Part shown: positions 8,032 through 15,194 of the stretch, in pieces
Position numbering within the stretch: the first letter of the stretch is position 1
Layout of the letters: each line of letters opens with the position of its first letter
Assembly: GCF_900187615.1 (NCBI RefSeq)
Contig: NZ_FYDO01000002.1
Location: 248,001-312,000 of the forward strand
Source: Pseudomonas sp. Irchel s3f7
Lineage (GTDB): Bacteria > Pseudomonadota > Gammaproteobacteria > Pseudomonadales > Pseudomonadaceae
Length of the DNA stretch: 64,000 bases
Reading direction: 5' to 3'
The notes under the pieces: model-generated
The model's input: the letters and a program-made list of their open reading frames with translations, nothing else
Told to the model about the DNA's origin: nothing
Databases searched by the model: none
Position numbers and translations under genes: made by a program

Positions 8032-8752
8032 ATCCGTACTGGTCACCGGTTCCAGCCGTGGTATCGGCCGCGCCATCGCCTTGCGCCTGGCCCAGGCCGG
8101 GCATGACATCGTGCTGCATTGCCGTAGCGGCGTGGCCGATGCGCAAGCCGTCCAGGCCGAAATCGAAGCCGTGGGGCGCCAGGTGCGCATCCTGCAATTC
8201 GACGTGTCCGACCGCGCCAGCTGCAAAGCCATCCTTGAAGCGGACGTGGAAGCCCACGGCGCCTATTACGGCGTGGTGCTCAATGCCGGCCTGACCCGCG
8301 ACGGTGCTTTTCCGGCGCTGAGCGAGGATGATTGGGATGTGGTGATGCGCACCAATCTCGACGGTTTCTACAACGTGCTGCACCCGGTGATGATGCCGAT
8401 GATTCGCCGCCGCGCACCGGGGCGGATCGTCTGCATCACCTCGGTGTCCGGGCTGATCGGCAACCGTGGTCAGGTCAACTACAGTGCCTCCAAGGCCGGG
8501 TTGATCGGTGCGGCGAAGGCATTGGCGATTGAGTTGGGCAAGCGCAAAATCACCGTTAACTGTGTCGCCCCCGGCCTGATCGACACAGCCATGCTCGACG
8601 AAAACGTGCCGGTGGAAGAACTGATGAAAATGATCCCCGCACAGCGCATGGGCACCCCTGAAGAAGTGGCCGGCGCAGTGAATTTCCTGATGTCGGCGGA
8701 AGCCTCGTACATCACCCGGCAAGTTCTGGCCGTCAACGGAGGCCTGTGCTGA
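8024..8752 (+). CDS. 3-ketoacyl-ACP reductase (FabG-like SDR)
   Basis: This encodes 242 residues, a short-chain dehydrogenase. The N-terminal TGSSRGIG is the NADP-binding glycine motif, NAG follows mid-protein, and YSASK carries the catalytic Tyr and Lys. It reduces the 3-ketoacyl intermediate before dehydration. I chose ATG 8024 because AGGA lies 8-9 bases upstream and the protein then begins MTESVLVTGSSRG as in FabG relatives; an in-frame ATG at 8003 would add seven residues. It overlaps the dehydratase gene by 8 bases and shares its last base with the next start. Confidence 0.9.
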   Translation: MTESVLVTGSSRGIGRAIALRLAQAGHDIVLHCRSGVADAQAVQAEIEAVGRQVRILQFDVSDRASCKAILEADVEAHGAYYGVVLNAGLTRDGAFPALSEDDWDVVMRTNLDGFYNVLHPVMMPMIRRRAPGRIVCITSVSGLIGNRGQVNYSASKAGLIGAAKALAIELGKRKITVNCVAPGLIDTAMLDENVPVEELMKMIPAQRMGTPEEVAGAVNFLMSAEASYITRQVLAVNGGLC

Positions 8753-9978
8753 TGAAGCGCGTCGTCGTCACCGGCATGGCCGGTATCACCTCACTGGGCA
8801 GCGACTGGGCGACCATCGTCGGCAACTTCGCGGCCAACCGCAGCGGCATCCGCCGGATGCACGAGTGGGACCGCTTCACCGAACTCAACACACGCCTGGC
8901 CGGCCCGATCGATGACTTCACGGTGCCAAGCCACTGGACCCGCAAACAGCTGCGCAGCATGGGCCGGGTATCACGGCTGGCCGTCGGCGCGTCGGAACTG
9001 GCACTGGCCGACGCCGGTTTGTTGGGCGACGAATCGATCAAGGACGGGCGCATGGGCGTCGCCTGCGGCTCCTCCACTGGCAGCACCGACGAGATCAAGG
9101 CCTTCGGCAACATGCTGCTCAACTCGGTGGCCGAAGGCCTGAACGCCAATTCCTACGTGCGGATGATGCCGCACACCACGGCGGCCAATATCAGCATCTT
9201 CTTCGGCCTCACCGGTCGGCTGATCCCCACGTCCAGCGCCTGCACCAGCGGCAGCCAGGGCATCGGCTATGCCTACGAAGCAATCAAATTCGGGCGCCTG
9301 CCGCTGATGCTCGCCGGCGGTGCCGAAGAACTGTGCCCGACCGAAGCCATGGTCTTCGACGCGCTCTACGCCACCAGCCTGAAAAACGACACCCCGCAAC
9401 GCAGCCCACGCCCTTACGACAGCGAACGTGATGGCCTGGTGATTGGTGAAGGTGGCGGCATGCTGGTGCTCGAAGAACTGGAACATGCCCTGGCACGCGG
9501 AGCCCACATCCACGCCGAGATCGTCGGCTTCGGCAGCAACGCCGACGGCCAGCACACCACCCGCCCTGAACAAATCACCATGCGCCGGGCCATGGAACTG
9601 GCCCTGGAAGATGCCGGGCTTGTGCCTTCAGACATTGGCTACGTCAACGGCCACGGCACCGCCACCGAACAGGGCGACATTGCCGAAACCCTGGCCACCA
9701 GCAGCCTCTTTGGCGAACACATGCCGATCAGCTCGCAAAAGAGCTTCCTCGGCCACACCCTCGGCGCCTGCGGTGCACTGGAGTCGTGGTTCAGCATCGA
9801 AATGATGAACCGCGACCTCTACGCCCACACCTTCAACCTCGACAACGTCGACCCGCACTGCGGCAAACTCGACTACCTGCGTGGCGAGTTTCGGCAGATG
9901 AGCAATCAGTTTGTGATGAACAACAACTTTGCGTTTGGTGGGGTCAATACGTCGCTGATTTTCAAGCGCTGGTCGTAA
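8752..9978 (+). CDS. Beta-ketoacyl-ACP synthase (polyene ketosynthase 2, FabF-like)
   Basis: This encodes 408 residues. Nucleophile Cys164 lies in SSACTSGSQGIGYAYE, with His in NGHGTATEQGD and in LGHTLGACGALE, so the Cys-His-His triad is intact. Start ATG 8752 follows GGAGG with 9 bases spacing; a GTG six bases earlier is less likely. It is the last gene of the run and ends just before an inverted repeat that could stop transcription. Having two complete ketosynthases may reflect different chain-length steps or a heterodimer, as reported for other aryl-polyene systems. Confidence 0.9.
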   Translation: MKRVVVTGMAGITSLGSDWATIVGNFAANRSGIRRMHEWDRFTELNTRLAGPIDDFTVPSHWTRKQLRSMGRVSRLAVGASELALADAGLLGDESIKDGRMGVACGSSTGSTDEIKAFGNMLLNSVAEGLNANSYVRMMPHTTAANISIFFGLTGRLIPTSSACTSGSQGIGYAYEAIKFGRLPLMLAGGAEELCPTEAMVFDALYATSLKNDTPQRSPRPYDSERDGLVIGEGGGMLVLEELEHALARGAHIHAEIVGFGSNADGQHTTRPEQITMRRAMELALEDAGLVPSDIGYVNGHGTATEQGDIAETLATSSLFGEHMPISSQKSFLGHTLGACGALESWFSIEMMNRDLYAHTFNLDNVDPHCGKLDYLRGEFRQMSNQFVMNNNFAFGGVNTSLIFKRWS

Positions 9979-9986
9979 TTCAAGTC

Positions 9987-10054
9987 AAAAGATCGCAGCC
10001 TTCGGCAGCGCCTACAGAGATTGGTGTAGGAGTTGCCGAAGGCTGCGATCTTTT
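9987..10054. repeat. REP-type inverted repeat, possible operon terminator
   Basis: Arms AAAAGATCGCAGCCTTCGGC... (9987-10016) and ...GCCGAAGGCTGCGATCTTTT (10025-10054) form a long near-perfect hairpin ending in a T run, 8 bases after the last polyene gene. The same repeat type appears as a single arm after phaD (63714-63738). Confidence 0.85.
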
Positions 10055-10102
10055 CAATTTCACCGCAAAGAAATGACACAACCGGACGCCGGAGTACAAA
10101 AA

Positions 10103-10152
10103 TTCAGAAACGTCCCACAGTCAGCGTTCGAGCTTCCCGGTAGGGTCAATGC
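10103..10152. repeat. Imperfect direct repeat, left copy
   Basis: This starts TTCAGAAACGTCCCAC and is similar to 15007-15057 (TTCAGAAATGTCCCAC...); about three quarters of the first 45 bases agree by eye, including TTCCCG near the end. The two copies bracket the accessory patch. It lies directly upstream of queC. Confidence 0.5.
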
Positions 10153-10193
10153 TCCCCCGACACCCGTCAGGGCATCCCAAGGAAGAACGAACC

Positions 10194-10889
10194 ATGACAA
10201 GAAAGGCCGTTATCGTTTTCAGTGGCGGGCAAGACTCAACGACCTGCCTGATCCATGCGTTACCGAAATACGACGAAGTCCACTGCATCACGTTTGATTA
10301 TGGCCAACGCCATCGCGCCGAAATTGAAGTCGCACAGCAGCTTGCAAAGCAACTTGGCGTGACGGCTCATAAAGTGTTGAATGTGTCTGTGCTCAATGAG
10401 CTGGCAGTCAGCAGCCTGACACGCGACAACATCCCGGTTCCCAGTGCGAGCAGTGTCGATTGCAGAGTGCCGAACACCTTTGTGCCTGGCCGGAATATTC
10501 TGTTTTTAACGTTGGCGTGTATCTATGCCTATCAAGTACGTGCCGCAACGGTAATAACGGGTATTTCGGAAACAGAATGCTCCGGCTACCCCGACTGTCG
10601 CGATGAGTTTGTTAAGGCCTTAAACAACGCCACTGACTTGGGCATGGATTACAGCGTTCGCATTGAAGCCCCTCTTATGCAGCTAAATAAGGCAGAGACT
10701 TGGGCTTTGGCTGACCATCACGAACAACTGGACTTAATCCGTAACCATACATTGACTTGTTATAACGGGTTAAAGGGAAGTGGCTGCGAAAACTGTGATG
10801 CTTGCAACCTTCGGACAAATGGATTGAATGAGTTTCTAATAAATAAAAGCGAAATCATAAAAAGTCTAAAATTCAAAATAGAACTATAA
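10194..10889 (+). CDS. queC: 7-cyano-7-deazaguanine (preQ0) synthase QueC
   Basis: This encodes 231 residues, the normal QueC length. The PP-loop SGGQDSTTC lies at residues 10-18, and the zinc cysteines are Cys189, Cys198, Cys201 and Cys204 ([16 protein letters not shown]), all intact. QueC converts 7-carboxy-7-deazaguanine to preQ0 with ATP and ammonia, for tRNA queuosine or for deazaguanine DNA modification. I chose ATG 10194 because GGAAGAACG lies just upstream and the product begins [12 protein letters not shown]. Base use shifts from GC-rich at the 5' end to clearly AT-rich at the 3' end. None of queD, queE or queF is near. In well-studied Pseudomonas genomes queC lies by queE and the tol-pal genes, so this may be a second copy. 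Confidence 0.92.
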   Translation: MTRKAVIVFSGGQDSTTCLIHALPKYDEVHCITFDYGQRHRAEIEVAQQLAKQLGVTAHKVLNVSVLNELAVSSLTRDNIPVPSASSVDCRVPNTFVPGRNILFLTLACIYAYQVRAATVITGISETECSGYPDCRDEFVKALNNATDLGMDYSVRIEAPLMQLNKAETWALADHHEQLDLIRNHTLTCYNGLKGSGCENCDACNLRTNGLNEFLINKSEIIKSLKFKIEL

Positions 10890-10941
10890 GTACAACCTAA
10901 CATCAAGGGTCGTGAGCAATCAACACCTAACGCCCCTTGCG

Positions 10942-11814
10942 TTATGCATCCCGCCCATTAGCCACATACCTTTTAAATAATGACCTTGCTCCGTATGCTG
11001 GAAAAATATTGAATACCGCGAAGCACATTTTTACAGCTATCTGAGCAAACACAACATTGAGAATTTCGTTGTTTTGCATAACGCCATAAAATGCGAAATA
11101 ACAAAAAAGAAAGCTATCTATTATAACCGCAAAAAAAGTACTGAAAAAAACCCGCAAAAAAAGAAACCTGGAGTTCGTCAGCTCTTTTATCTTACACAAT
11201 AAGTAAGAGTTTATGTATTCAGAAAAAAGAAACGACACTGAAGACGCCAATAAAACAGATGACACCTGAGCAACAATTTCAGAATATGACGCATTAAGCT
11301 TCCAATCAGGCAACTCCGGCAGATACGTGACAGCATTTAGCATTAACACAATAAAAGCGTTGCTAGCAAAAGCAAATATCAACGCTCTTCTTGCCAATCT
11401 AAGTCCATATGTCTCATTCAACAAATCAACTATTAGAAATGTCAACGGATATAGAAATACGGCAGAAGGAAGGACAAGATCAAACATCTTAAAATAAACA
11501 AGCTTTGTCGCCGCAATATTTGTAAAAACGTAAATCGCAAGCAGGAAAACGTTGAGAAGAACATAAATCATCCATGATCGTTCATGACGGTCTTGCATTT
11601 CATAGGTGGTCAACACGGCTCCAGCCGAGTAATATTTTTTGTACAAATCTTTAACTTCAGACTTATTTAAATTATCTATAATTTCGCTCTTCAGCACCTC
11701 CCCCAGCTTAACCTTAATGACTTTTCCAGTAGAGATAATCATAATTACAGCTAGACTCTTATTACTCTCGAAACCTAACAATTTATACTTACTATTTTCA
11801 CATTCACTACCCAT
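10942..11814 (-). CDS. Queuosine-precursor-transporter-like membrane protein (VUT/YhhQ family) with extra N-terminal domain
   Basis: This encodes 290 residues. Residues about 80-285 hold six or so hydrophobic segments with YFKMFDLVLPSAVFLYPLTF and IVDLLNETYG, features of the YhhQ/DUF165 family that takes up preQ0/preQ1. Residues 1-78 form a soluble, charged domain (KYKLLGFES..., GKVIKVKLGEVLKSEII) absent from short YhhQ proteins and ending in DRHERSW before the first helix. Start ATG 11814 overlaps the XRE gene stop by 8 bases and follows GAGGAAAG; a longer frame to 11868 is unlikely. It converges on queC, suggesting a shared preQ0 theme. Coding sequence is AT-rich, unlike the flanks, so recent acquisition is likely. 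Confidence 0.8.
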   Translation of the reverse strand: MGSECENSKYKLLGFESNKSLAVIMIISTGKVIKVKLGEVLKSEIIDNLNKSEVKDLYKKYYSAGAVLTTYEMQDRHERSWMIYVLLNVFLLAIYVFTNIAATKLVYFKMFDLVLPSAVFLYPLTFLIVDLLNETYGLRLARRALIFAFASNAFIVLMLNAVTYLPELPDWKLNASYSEIVAQVSSVLLASSVSFLFSEYINSYLLCKIKELTNSRFLFLRVFFSTFFAVIIDSFLFCYFAFYGVMQNNEILNVVFAQIAVKMCFAVFNIFPAYGARSLFKRYVANGRDA

Positions 11815-12403
11815 TAAATCTTTCCTCAATGATCTCACCCACAACTCGAACAATATCTGACTCAACACAACATTCAGCTGTTATACGCAGCCTCTTCACC
11901 TCGGCGTCGTACACCAACTGCTCTTTACCGCAAGTCGACAAACCTTTCTTTACAATCAACAGATCTCCTGGCTCATTCACGCCAGAAATTTCATTCTCCA
12001 CAAGCACACCTATCAAATTACAGGCCGTTCCAAAATAATAAGTCAGCGGATAAATCGTACACAGCTCTCCAATCCTCTTATCCAGACTTCGAACCAAATC
12101 ACTTTCCGTTATCACCGGAACAGCGGCCGGATTCATATTCCCTTCCGGAGAAACATCGCTTTCGATTATTTCCCTCTCTTGAAAATCAACAGTTTCTATT
12201 TCTTTATAGGACACTCCAAAAAAATCCGAAATTTTGCGAATCGTAGACTGTTGGACATTTACAACTCGCCCTTCGAGAATGTTATAGATCGTAGTTCTGG
12301 TCAAACCACTGGAATTACATAACGACAACTGCGTCTCGCCACGACTTTTAATCAGGTACTTAATATTATTTTTCAGTTTTTCCGTCTTTTCTTTTTTGTA
12401 CAT
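11807..12403 (-). CDS. XRE-family regulator with LexA/S24-like C-terminal domain
   Basis: This encodes 198 residues from ATG 12403; in-frame codons extend to a TTG at 12454 but have no better ribosome site. Residues about 10-65 are a helix-turn-helix of XRE type (ETQLSLCNSSGLTRTTIYNI). The C-terminal half (ENEISGVNEPGDLLIVKKG, then DIVRVVGEIIEERF) resembles the beta-rich S24/LexA fold seen in phage-type repressors; I do not see a clear Ser-Lys protease dyad. It overlaps the transporter gene by 8 bases, so the two form an operon, and it probably controls that operon. The ligand or inducer is unknown. Confidence 0.75.
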   Translation of the reverse strand: MYKKEKTEKLKNNIKYLIKSRGETQLSLCNSSGLTRTTIYNILEGRVVNVQQSTIRKISDFFGVSYKEIETVDFQEREIIESDVSPEGNMNPAAVPVITESDLVRSLDKRIGELCTIYPLTYYFGTACNLIGVLVENEISGVNEPGDLLIVKKGLSTCGKEQLVYDAEVKRLRITAECCVESDIVRVVGEIIEERFNG

Positions 12404-12851
12404 CAACGTTCTAGCACTCTGTTTTCGATCATGCCCTACCGACTCTTCAAGCAAATACTACCGAGAAGCCTTTGTGAGAGTAGCATCCTACATAGCTACG
12501 CGCGGCACAAAAAAAATATCAGGAATACGCAGAGCAACCGTTAGGAAATATTTCATCCACGATATTTCCGACATACGAATCATCGAGAATTTACAGGAGT
12601 CTCCTACAGAAACACCTCACATAAAAATTGTAAAAAACACCAAATAAAAACAAACAAGAAAAAGATGTAAGACATTACGCACAAACTACAACTCACGAAT
12701 CATTTAATTACACAGATGTTCATTTATTAGATTAATAAAATTGAATTTTCTGGTAATAAATCTACCTGCGCATCACCCGTAATCAGTAATTAATAACAGC
12801 GACGCCAAGAGATCGGGCGATGTTTCTTTTAACCTTGCAGGGAGCTCCATC
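12404..12851. other. AT-rich gap between the XRE gene and the DUF6124 gene
   Basis: This is 448 bases with strikingly AT-rich sequence, particularly 12620-12770. No convincing gene, tRNA or repeat is visible. It must hold the promoters of the XRE operon (leftward) and the DUF6124 gene (rightward), but I cannot name clear -35/-10 pairs with good spacing. Confidence 0.6.
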
Positions 12852-13199
12852 ATGAAAAAAACCACCTCGAATCCTCCGCCATCAACGGACCTTCCACCCG
12901 ACGACCACATCGAGTTGTCCAAACTCTCCGAGATCACCGAACGCCTCGTCAGCGCTCGTCTGCGCAATCCGGATCGCCCCGATCCTGTCAGCCACGTATT
13001 CACCATCGTTCCGAACGTCGATACGGAGTCGCTGCTTTCCCACGCCTGCGAAACCCTCGCCTCACTGAATGTCATGAGCACGGATCTCGCCTGCGAGCTG
13101 GAAGGCTCGCGCCGCAATGTCGCACTGGCCATTCAGCAACTGGCTGCTTTAGGTGAACTGCTGGTCAACAGAGCGTTGGATAACCTGGACCCACCTTAG
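12852..13199 (+). CDS. DUF6124-like small protein (copy 1)
   Basis: This encodes 115 residues; GGGAG lies 8 bases before the ATG. The N-terminus is polar and proline-rich. The C-terminal part is helical (ESLLSHACETLASLNVMS, then NVALAIQQLAALGELLVNRA) and ends LDNLDPP. A second gene at 14422 on the other strand shares this C-terminal half and the same LDNLDPP end. Such proteins are common, short and unexplained in Pseudomonas. It is followed 70 bases later by another small gene on the same strand, and both precede a GC hairpin at 13548. Confidence 0.8.
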   Translation: MKKTTSNPPPSTDLPPDDHIELSKLSEITERLVSARLRNPDRPDPVSHVFTIVPNVDTESLLSHACETLASLNVMSTDLACELEGSRRNVALAIQQLAALGELLVNRALDNLDPP

Positions 13200-13269
13200 G
13201 GCTCGCCTGAGGTTTCGCCAAACCGCGAGCACGGTGTGTTCGCGTTCTTACCACTGGAGGTTTTTTGTC

Positions 13270-13524
13270 ATGGATCGATACATGCCTATCACTGGCATCG
13301 ACTGCACCATTGCATCGTTGGTGATCGACACCGAAGCACCGCTGGACGTGTTGCACGAAACAGCGGCCTACCGCATCCGCACCGCGACTCAACTGCTGGA
13401 AAACCTAGCGTGTGACGAAGGCATTTACAGCGAACTGGCGCGTGTACTGGTCACGTCATTGCGCGATGGCTGTGATTTGATGGATGTCATCGGGCGACGA
13501 TTGCAGAAGCAAATTTCGGCGTAG
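13270..13524 (+). CDS. Small helical protein of unknown function
   Basis: This encodes 84 residues. ATG 13270 follows GGAGG with 9 bases spacing; earlier in-frame codons would run into the upstream gene. Visible features are an amphipathic helix PLDVLHETAAYRIRTATQLL and an acidic middle, with no signal peptide or membrane segment. I do not recognise a defined domain; it resembles the small helical proteins that accompany DUF6124-like genes. It is probably co-transcribed with the gene at 12852. Confidence 0.7.
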   Translation: MDRYMPITGIDCTIASLVIDTEAPLDVLHETAAYRIRTATQLLENLACDEGIYSELARVLVTSLRDGCDLMDVIGRRLQKQISA

Positions 13525-13546
13525 CTCGTACACCAGAAACGACAAA

Positions 13547-13567
13547 GGGCGCCTTTCGGCGCCCCTT
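13547..13567 (+). terminator. GC-rich hairpin after the small-gene pair
   Basis: GGGCGCC-TTTC-GGCGCCC forms a perfect 7-bp stem 23 bases after the stop at 13524. It is followed by only a short T stretch, so it may be a weak terminator or an RNA end protector. Confidence 0.6.
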
Positions 13568-13594
13568 CACAAACAGGTCGGCTTGTCATCGCCC
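13549..13594. repeat. About 45-base repeat, copy A
   Basis: GCGCCTTTCGGCGCCCCTTC through TTGTCATCGCCC recurs with few changes at 14366-14409. Each copy lies next to one of the two DUF6124-like modules, just after the coding part. The orientation relative to the genes differs between the copies. Confidence 0.7.
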
Positions 13595-13738
13595 TTTACC
13601 TGCCTGGCTCTGTGATGGCTGGTTGCCCAGGATCCTCAGAGTCTCACAAGCCCCTTTCGGGAACGCCATCAGTATTGTCCGAAATCCCCCTACGAACAAC
13701 CGCTGGCAACTTGCCCACCTCAGCCAAATTTGCTGCGC

Positions 13739-14122
13739 TTATAGGCCTAAGGCCTTGCGTACAGCGACTTTTATCGCAAAAAACTCATCTGTTTCAAGTT
13801 GTGAAATGACGTAAGTGCGCTTCCCTCGACGATCTCGGCTCTTTATTCGGTCGAGCCTGGAAAGACTGACGGTGGCAACCATATCGCATTTAGCCCAACA
13901 CGTCGGGCTTGCTCCCTGCAGATGATTCGGCAGCTCTAGATGGTGTTCAAGCAGTTGATCCGGAGCGGTTGTACTAAGCGGCACAACCGTCACCAACAAG
14001 CTGTTGGTTCTGTGTTTGCGAATCACGACAACAGGTCTGACCTTGATCATTTCGGGAACTTCGTAACCCCTGAAATCGCAAATCAGTACGCTGCCTTCCT
14101 TGGGTTGATATAGAAGTGGCAT
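13739..14122 (-). CDS. PemK/MazF-family toxin-like protein (no antitoxin seen)
   Basis: This encodes 127 residues from ATG 14122 (GTG 14131 is an alternative). The N-terminal pattern PKEGSVLICDFRGYEVPEM, then KVRPVVVIRKHR and TVVPLSTT, fits the PemK/MazF fold, where the basic groove and the VRP turn are conserved. MazF relatives cut RNA in a sequence-specific way and are neutralised by a small antitoxin usually encoded just upstream. Here 14123-14421 contains no plausible antitoxin gene, only a relic of a LysR gene. It may be a solitary toxin, a decayed module or a repurposed nuclease. The ribosome site is weak. Confidence 0.75.
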   Translation of the reverse strand: MPLLYQPKEGSVLICDFRGYEVPEMIKVRPVVVIRKHRTNSLLVTVVPLSTTAPDQLLEHHLELPNHLQGASPTCWAKCDMVATVSLSRLDRIKSRDRRGKRTYVISQLETDEFFAIKVAVRKALGL

Positions 14123-14227
14123 CCATGGCACTCATCTAAAGAAATCGATTCTGCTCAATATCGGGTGAATCACGAAACCGGATCCGTTACGTGAAGTGTC
14201 CCTGCGTTCAAGCCCCTTATCTCGACT

Positions 14228-14325
14228 CGTCGACAGCTCAACAAATACCTTGGTGATCGGCGATCATTGGGTCCTTGCGCTGCACCAGCCACGCCGCCGT
14301 CACCGGATAAAGCTGCCCCAAGCAG
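14228..14325 (-). pseudogene. Relic of a LysR-family regulator C-terminus
   Basis: Plus-strand 14272-14306 (GGTCCTTGCGCTGCACCAGC...) matches the C-terminal coding region of the LysR gene at 15264-15298 almost base for base. The similarity continues weakly to both sides. On the minus strand it reads AWLVQRKDP, equivalent to VWLVQRKDQ in the intact gene. The rest of the gene is missing, so this is a small decayed fragment. Confidence 0.6.
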
Positions 14326-14365
14326 AAGTATTGTGTGTGTGACGTTATGCGGCGTGCTGGATTGA

Positions 14366-14409
14366 GCGCCTTTCGGCCCCTTCACAGACAGGTCAAGTTG
14401 TCATAGCCC
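14366..14409. repeat. About 45-base repeat, copy B
   Basis: This is similar to 13549-13594 (GCGCCTTTCGG...CCCCTTCACA, then CAGGTC and TTGTCAT). It lies 12 bases after the 3' end of the second DUF6124-like gene. Confidence 0.7.
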
Positions 14410-14421
14410 TCAATGGGGTGA

Positions 14422-14685
14422 TCAGGGCGGATCAAGATTATCCAGCACCCGATTCACCGCCAGCTCCCCCAGCATGATCGACTGCTGGATCCCCAGCAGT
14501 GTGTGGCCCTGTGAGCCCTTCAGGTCTCTGGCGAAGTCACTTGCCATGACGTTTGCCGAGGCTAGCGACACGCAGGCGTATTCCAGCAGGGTGTGGTTGT
14601 CGATATCGGGGGCGATGAGGAATAGGGGGCTGGGTTGGTGTGGCACGTCCGGATCGGTATCCGGTGGGTTTGGCACATGGGTCAT
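14422..14685 (-). CDS. DUF6124-like small protein (copy 2)
   Basis: This encodes 87 residues. It is homologous by eye to the C-terminal half of the 12852 protein: DNHTLLEYACVSLASANVMA against DTESLLSHACETLASLNVMS, and the same LDNLDPP end. The N-terminus is shorter and proline-rich. It is on the opposite strand from copy 1. The upstream region (14740-14910) is unusually rich in hairpins. The function is unknown; it is presumably a cytosolic protein. Confidence 0.8.
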   Translation of the reverse strand: MTHVPNPPDTDPDVPHQPSPLFLIAPDIDNHTLLEYACVSLASANVMASDFARDLKGSQGHTLLGIQQSIMLGELAVNRVLDNLDPP

Positions 14686-14734
14686 GATTCAGCGTCCTGA
14701 AAATGGCGGCCACACCAAATTGCTACTGATCAAA

Positions 14735-14910
14735 AGGGTGGCAGCTGTACGCAGGTTAGCAGACCGGACGAAGCGAAACCGGCGCGCCCGAAGGCGCCCT
14801 GCGCACAGCTACCGTCAAGGGCAGGTATGGACATACCTGCCTATCAGGAGCGCAAATGCGCTTTACTTCGATACGGGCTGCTAAACCCGATCACTGACAA
14901 TCAGTGACAA
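14735..14910 (-). ncRNA. Candidate structured RNA or hairpin cluster upstream of a DUF6124-like gene
   Basis: GGCAGCTGTACGCAGG (14740-14755) pairs with CCTGCGCACAGCTACC (14798-14813) in a 16-bp stem with two mismatches on the DNA, at least one tolerable as G-U in RNA. It encloses a smaller GGCGCGCC/GGCGCC hairpin. Next come a perfect hairpin GCAGGTATG-GA-CATACCTGC (14821-14840), then GCGCAAATGCGC (14850-14861) and CACTGA-CAA-TCAGTG (about 14892-14906). The array lies 55-225 bases before the gene at 14685 when read leftward, the place of a leader RNA. I cannot match it to a named family, and the strand is a guess. Confidence 0.4.
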
Positions 14911-15090
14911 GAATCAAGCTACCGACAGCCCCAAAAGCGCACAAGCCGGCGGATTCTGGAGTAGGTGTAGGCAGCGCCGCAAGACGCTGTAGCCTTTGGG
15001 AAGGATTTCAGAAATGTCCCACGGGAGGGGGTGAAGTTTCCCGCCAGGTTGGCATGCAGAGGGTCTTTTGGGTGTACTTGCGGACGCCTT
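14911..15090. other. Gap with direct-repeat copy, no gene
   Basis: This holds a small hairpin GGCAGCG-CCGCAAGA-CGCTGTAGCC (about 14969-14993) and the right copy of an imperfect direct repeat. I see no supported coding sequence. Confidence 0.5.
15007..15057. repeat. Imperfect direct repeat, right copy
   Basis: TTCAGAAATGTCCCAC through TTTCCCGCCAGG matches 10103-10152 in the same orientation. Together they frame the queC/XRE/DUF6124/toxin region. Confidence 0.5.
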
Positions 15091-15180
15091 CGCTGGCAAG
15101 CCAGCTCCTACTGGGTTCCGTGGTGTGGCGAGCATTGTGTTCACTCCGCTGGACACTGTAGGAGCTGGCTTGCCAGCGAT
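15091..15180. repeat. REP-type inverted repeat
   Basis: CGCTGGCAAGCCAGCTCCTA at 15091 and the inverted TAGGAGCTGGCTTGCCAGCG ending near 15179 are perfect arms around a 45-base loop. A second small hairpin GACGGC-GAA-GCCGTC (15182-15196) overlaps the LysR stop and may end its transcript. Confidence 0.85.
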
Positions 15181-15194
15181 TGACGGCGAAGCCG

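Noticed and set aside
12396..12647. Small + strand frame in the AT-rich gap
   Set aside because: It lacks a ribosome site, overlaps the XRE gene start and resembles no protein.
13612..13814. Short overlapping frames after the small helical gene
   Set aside because: They overlap the 3' end of the toxin gene, lack ribosome sites and differ between frames without any family resemblance.
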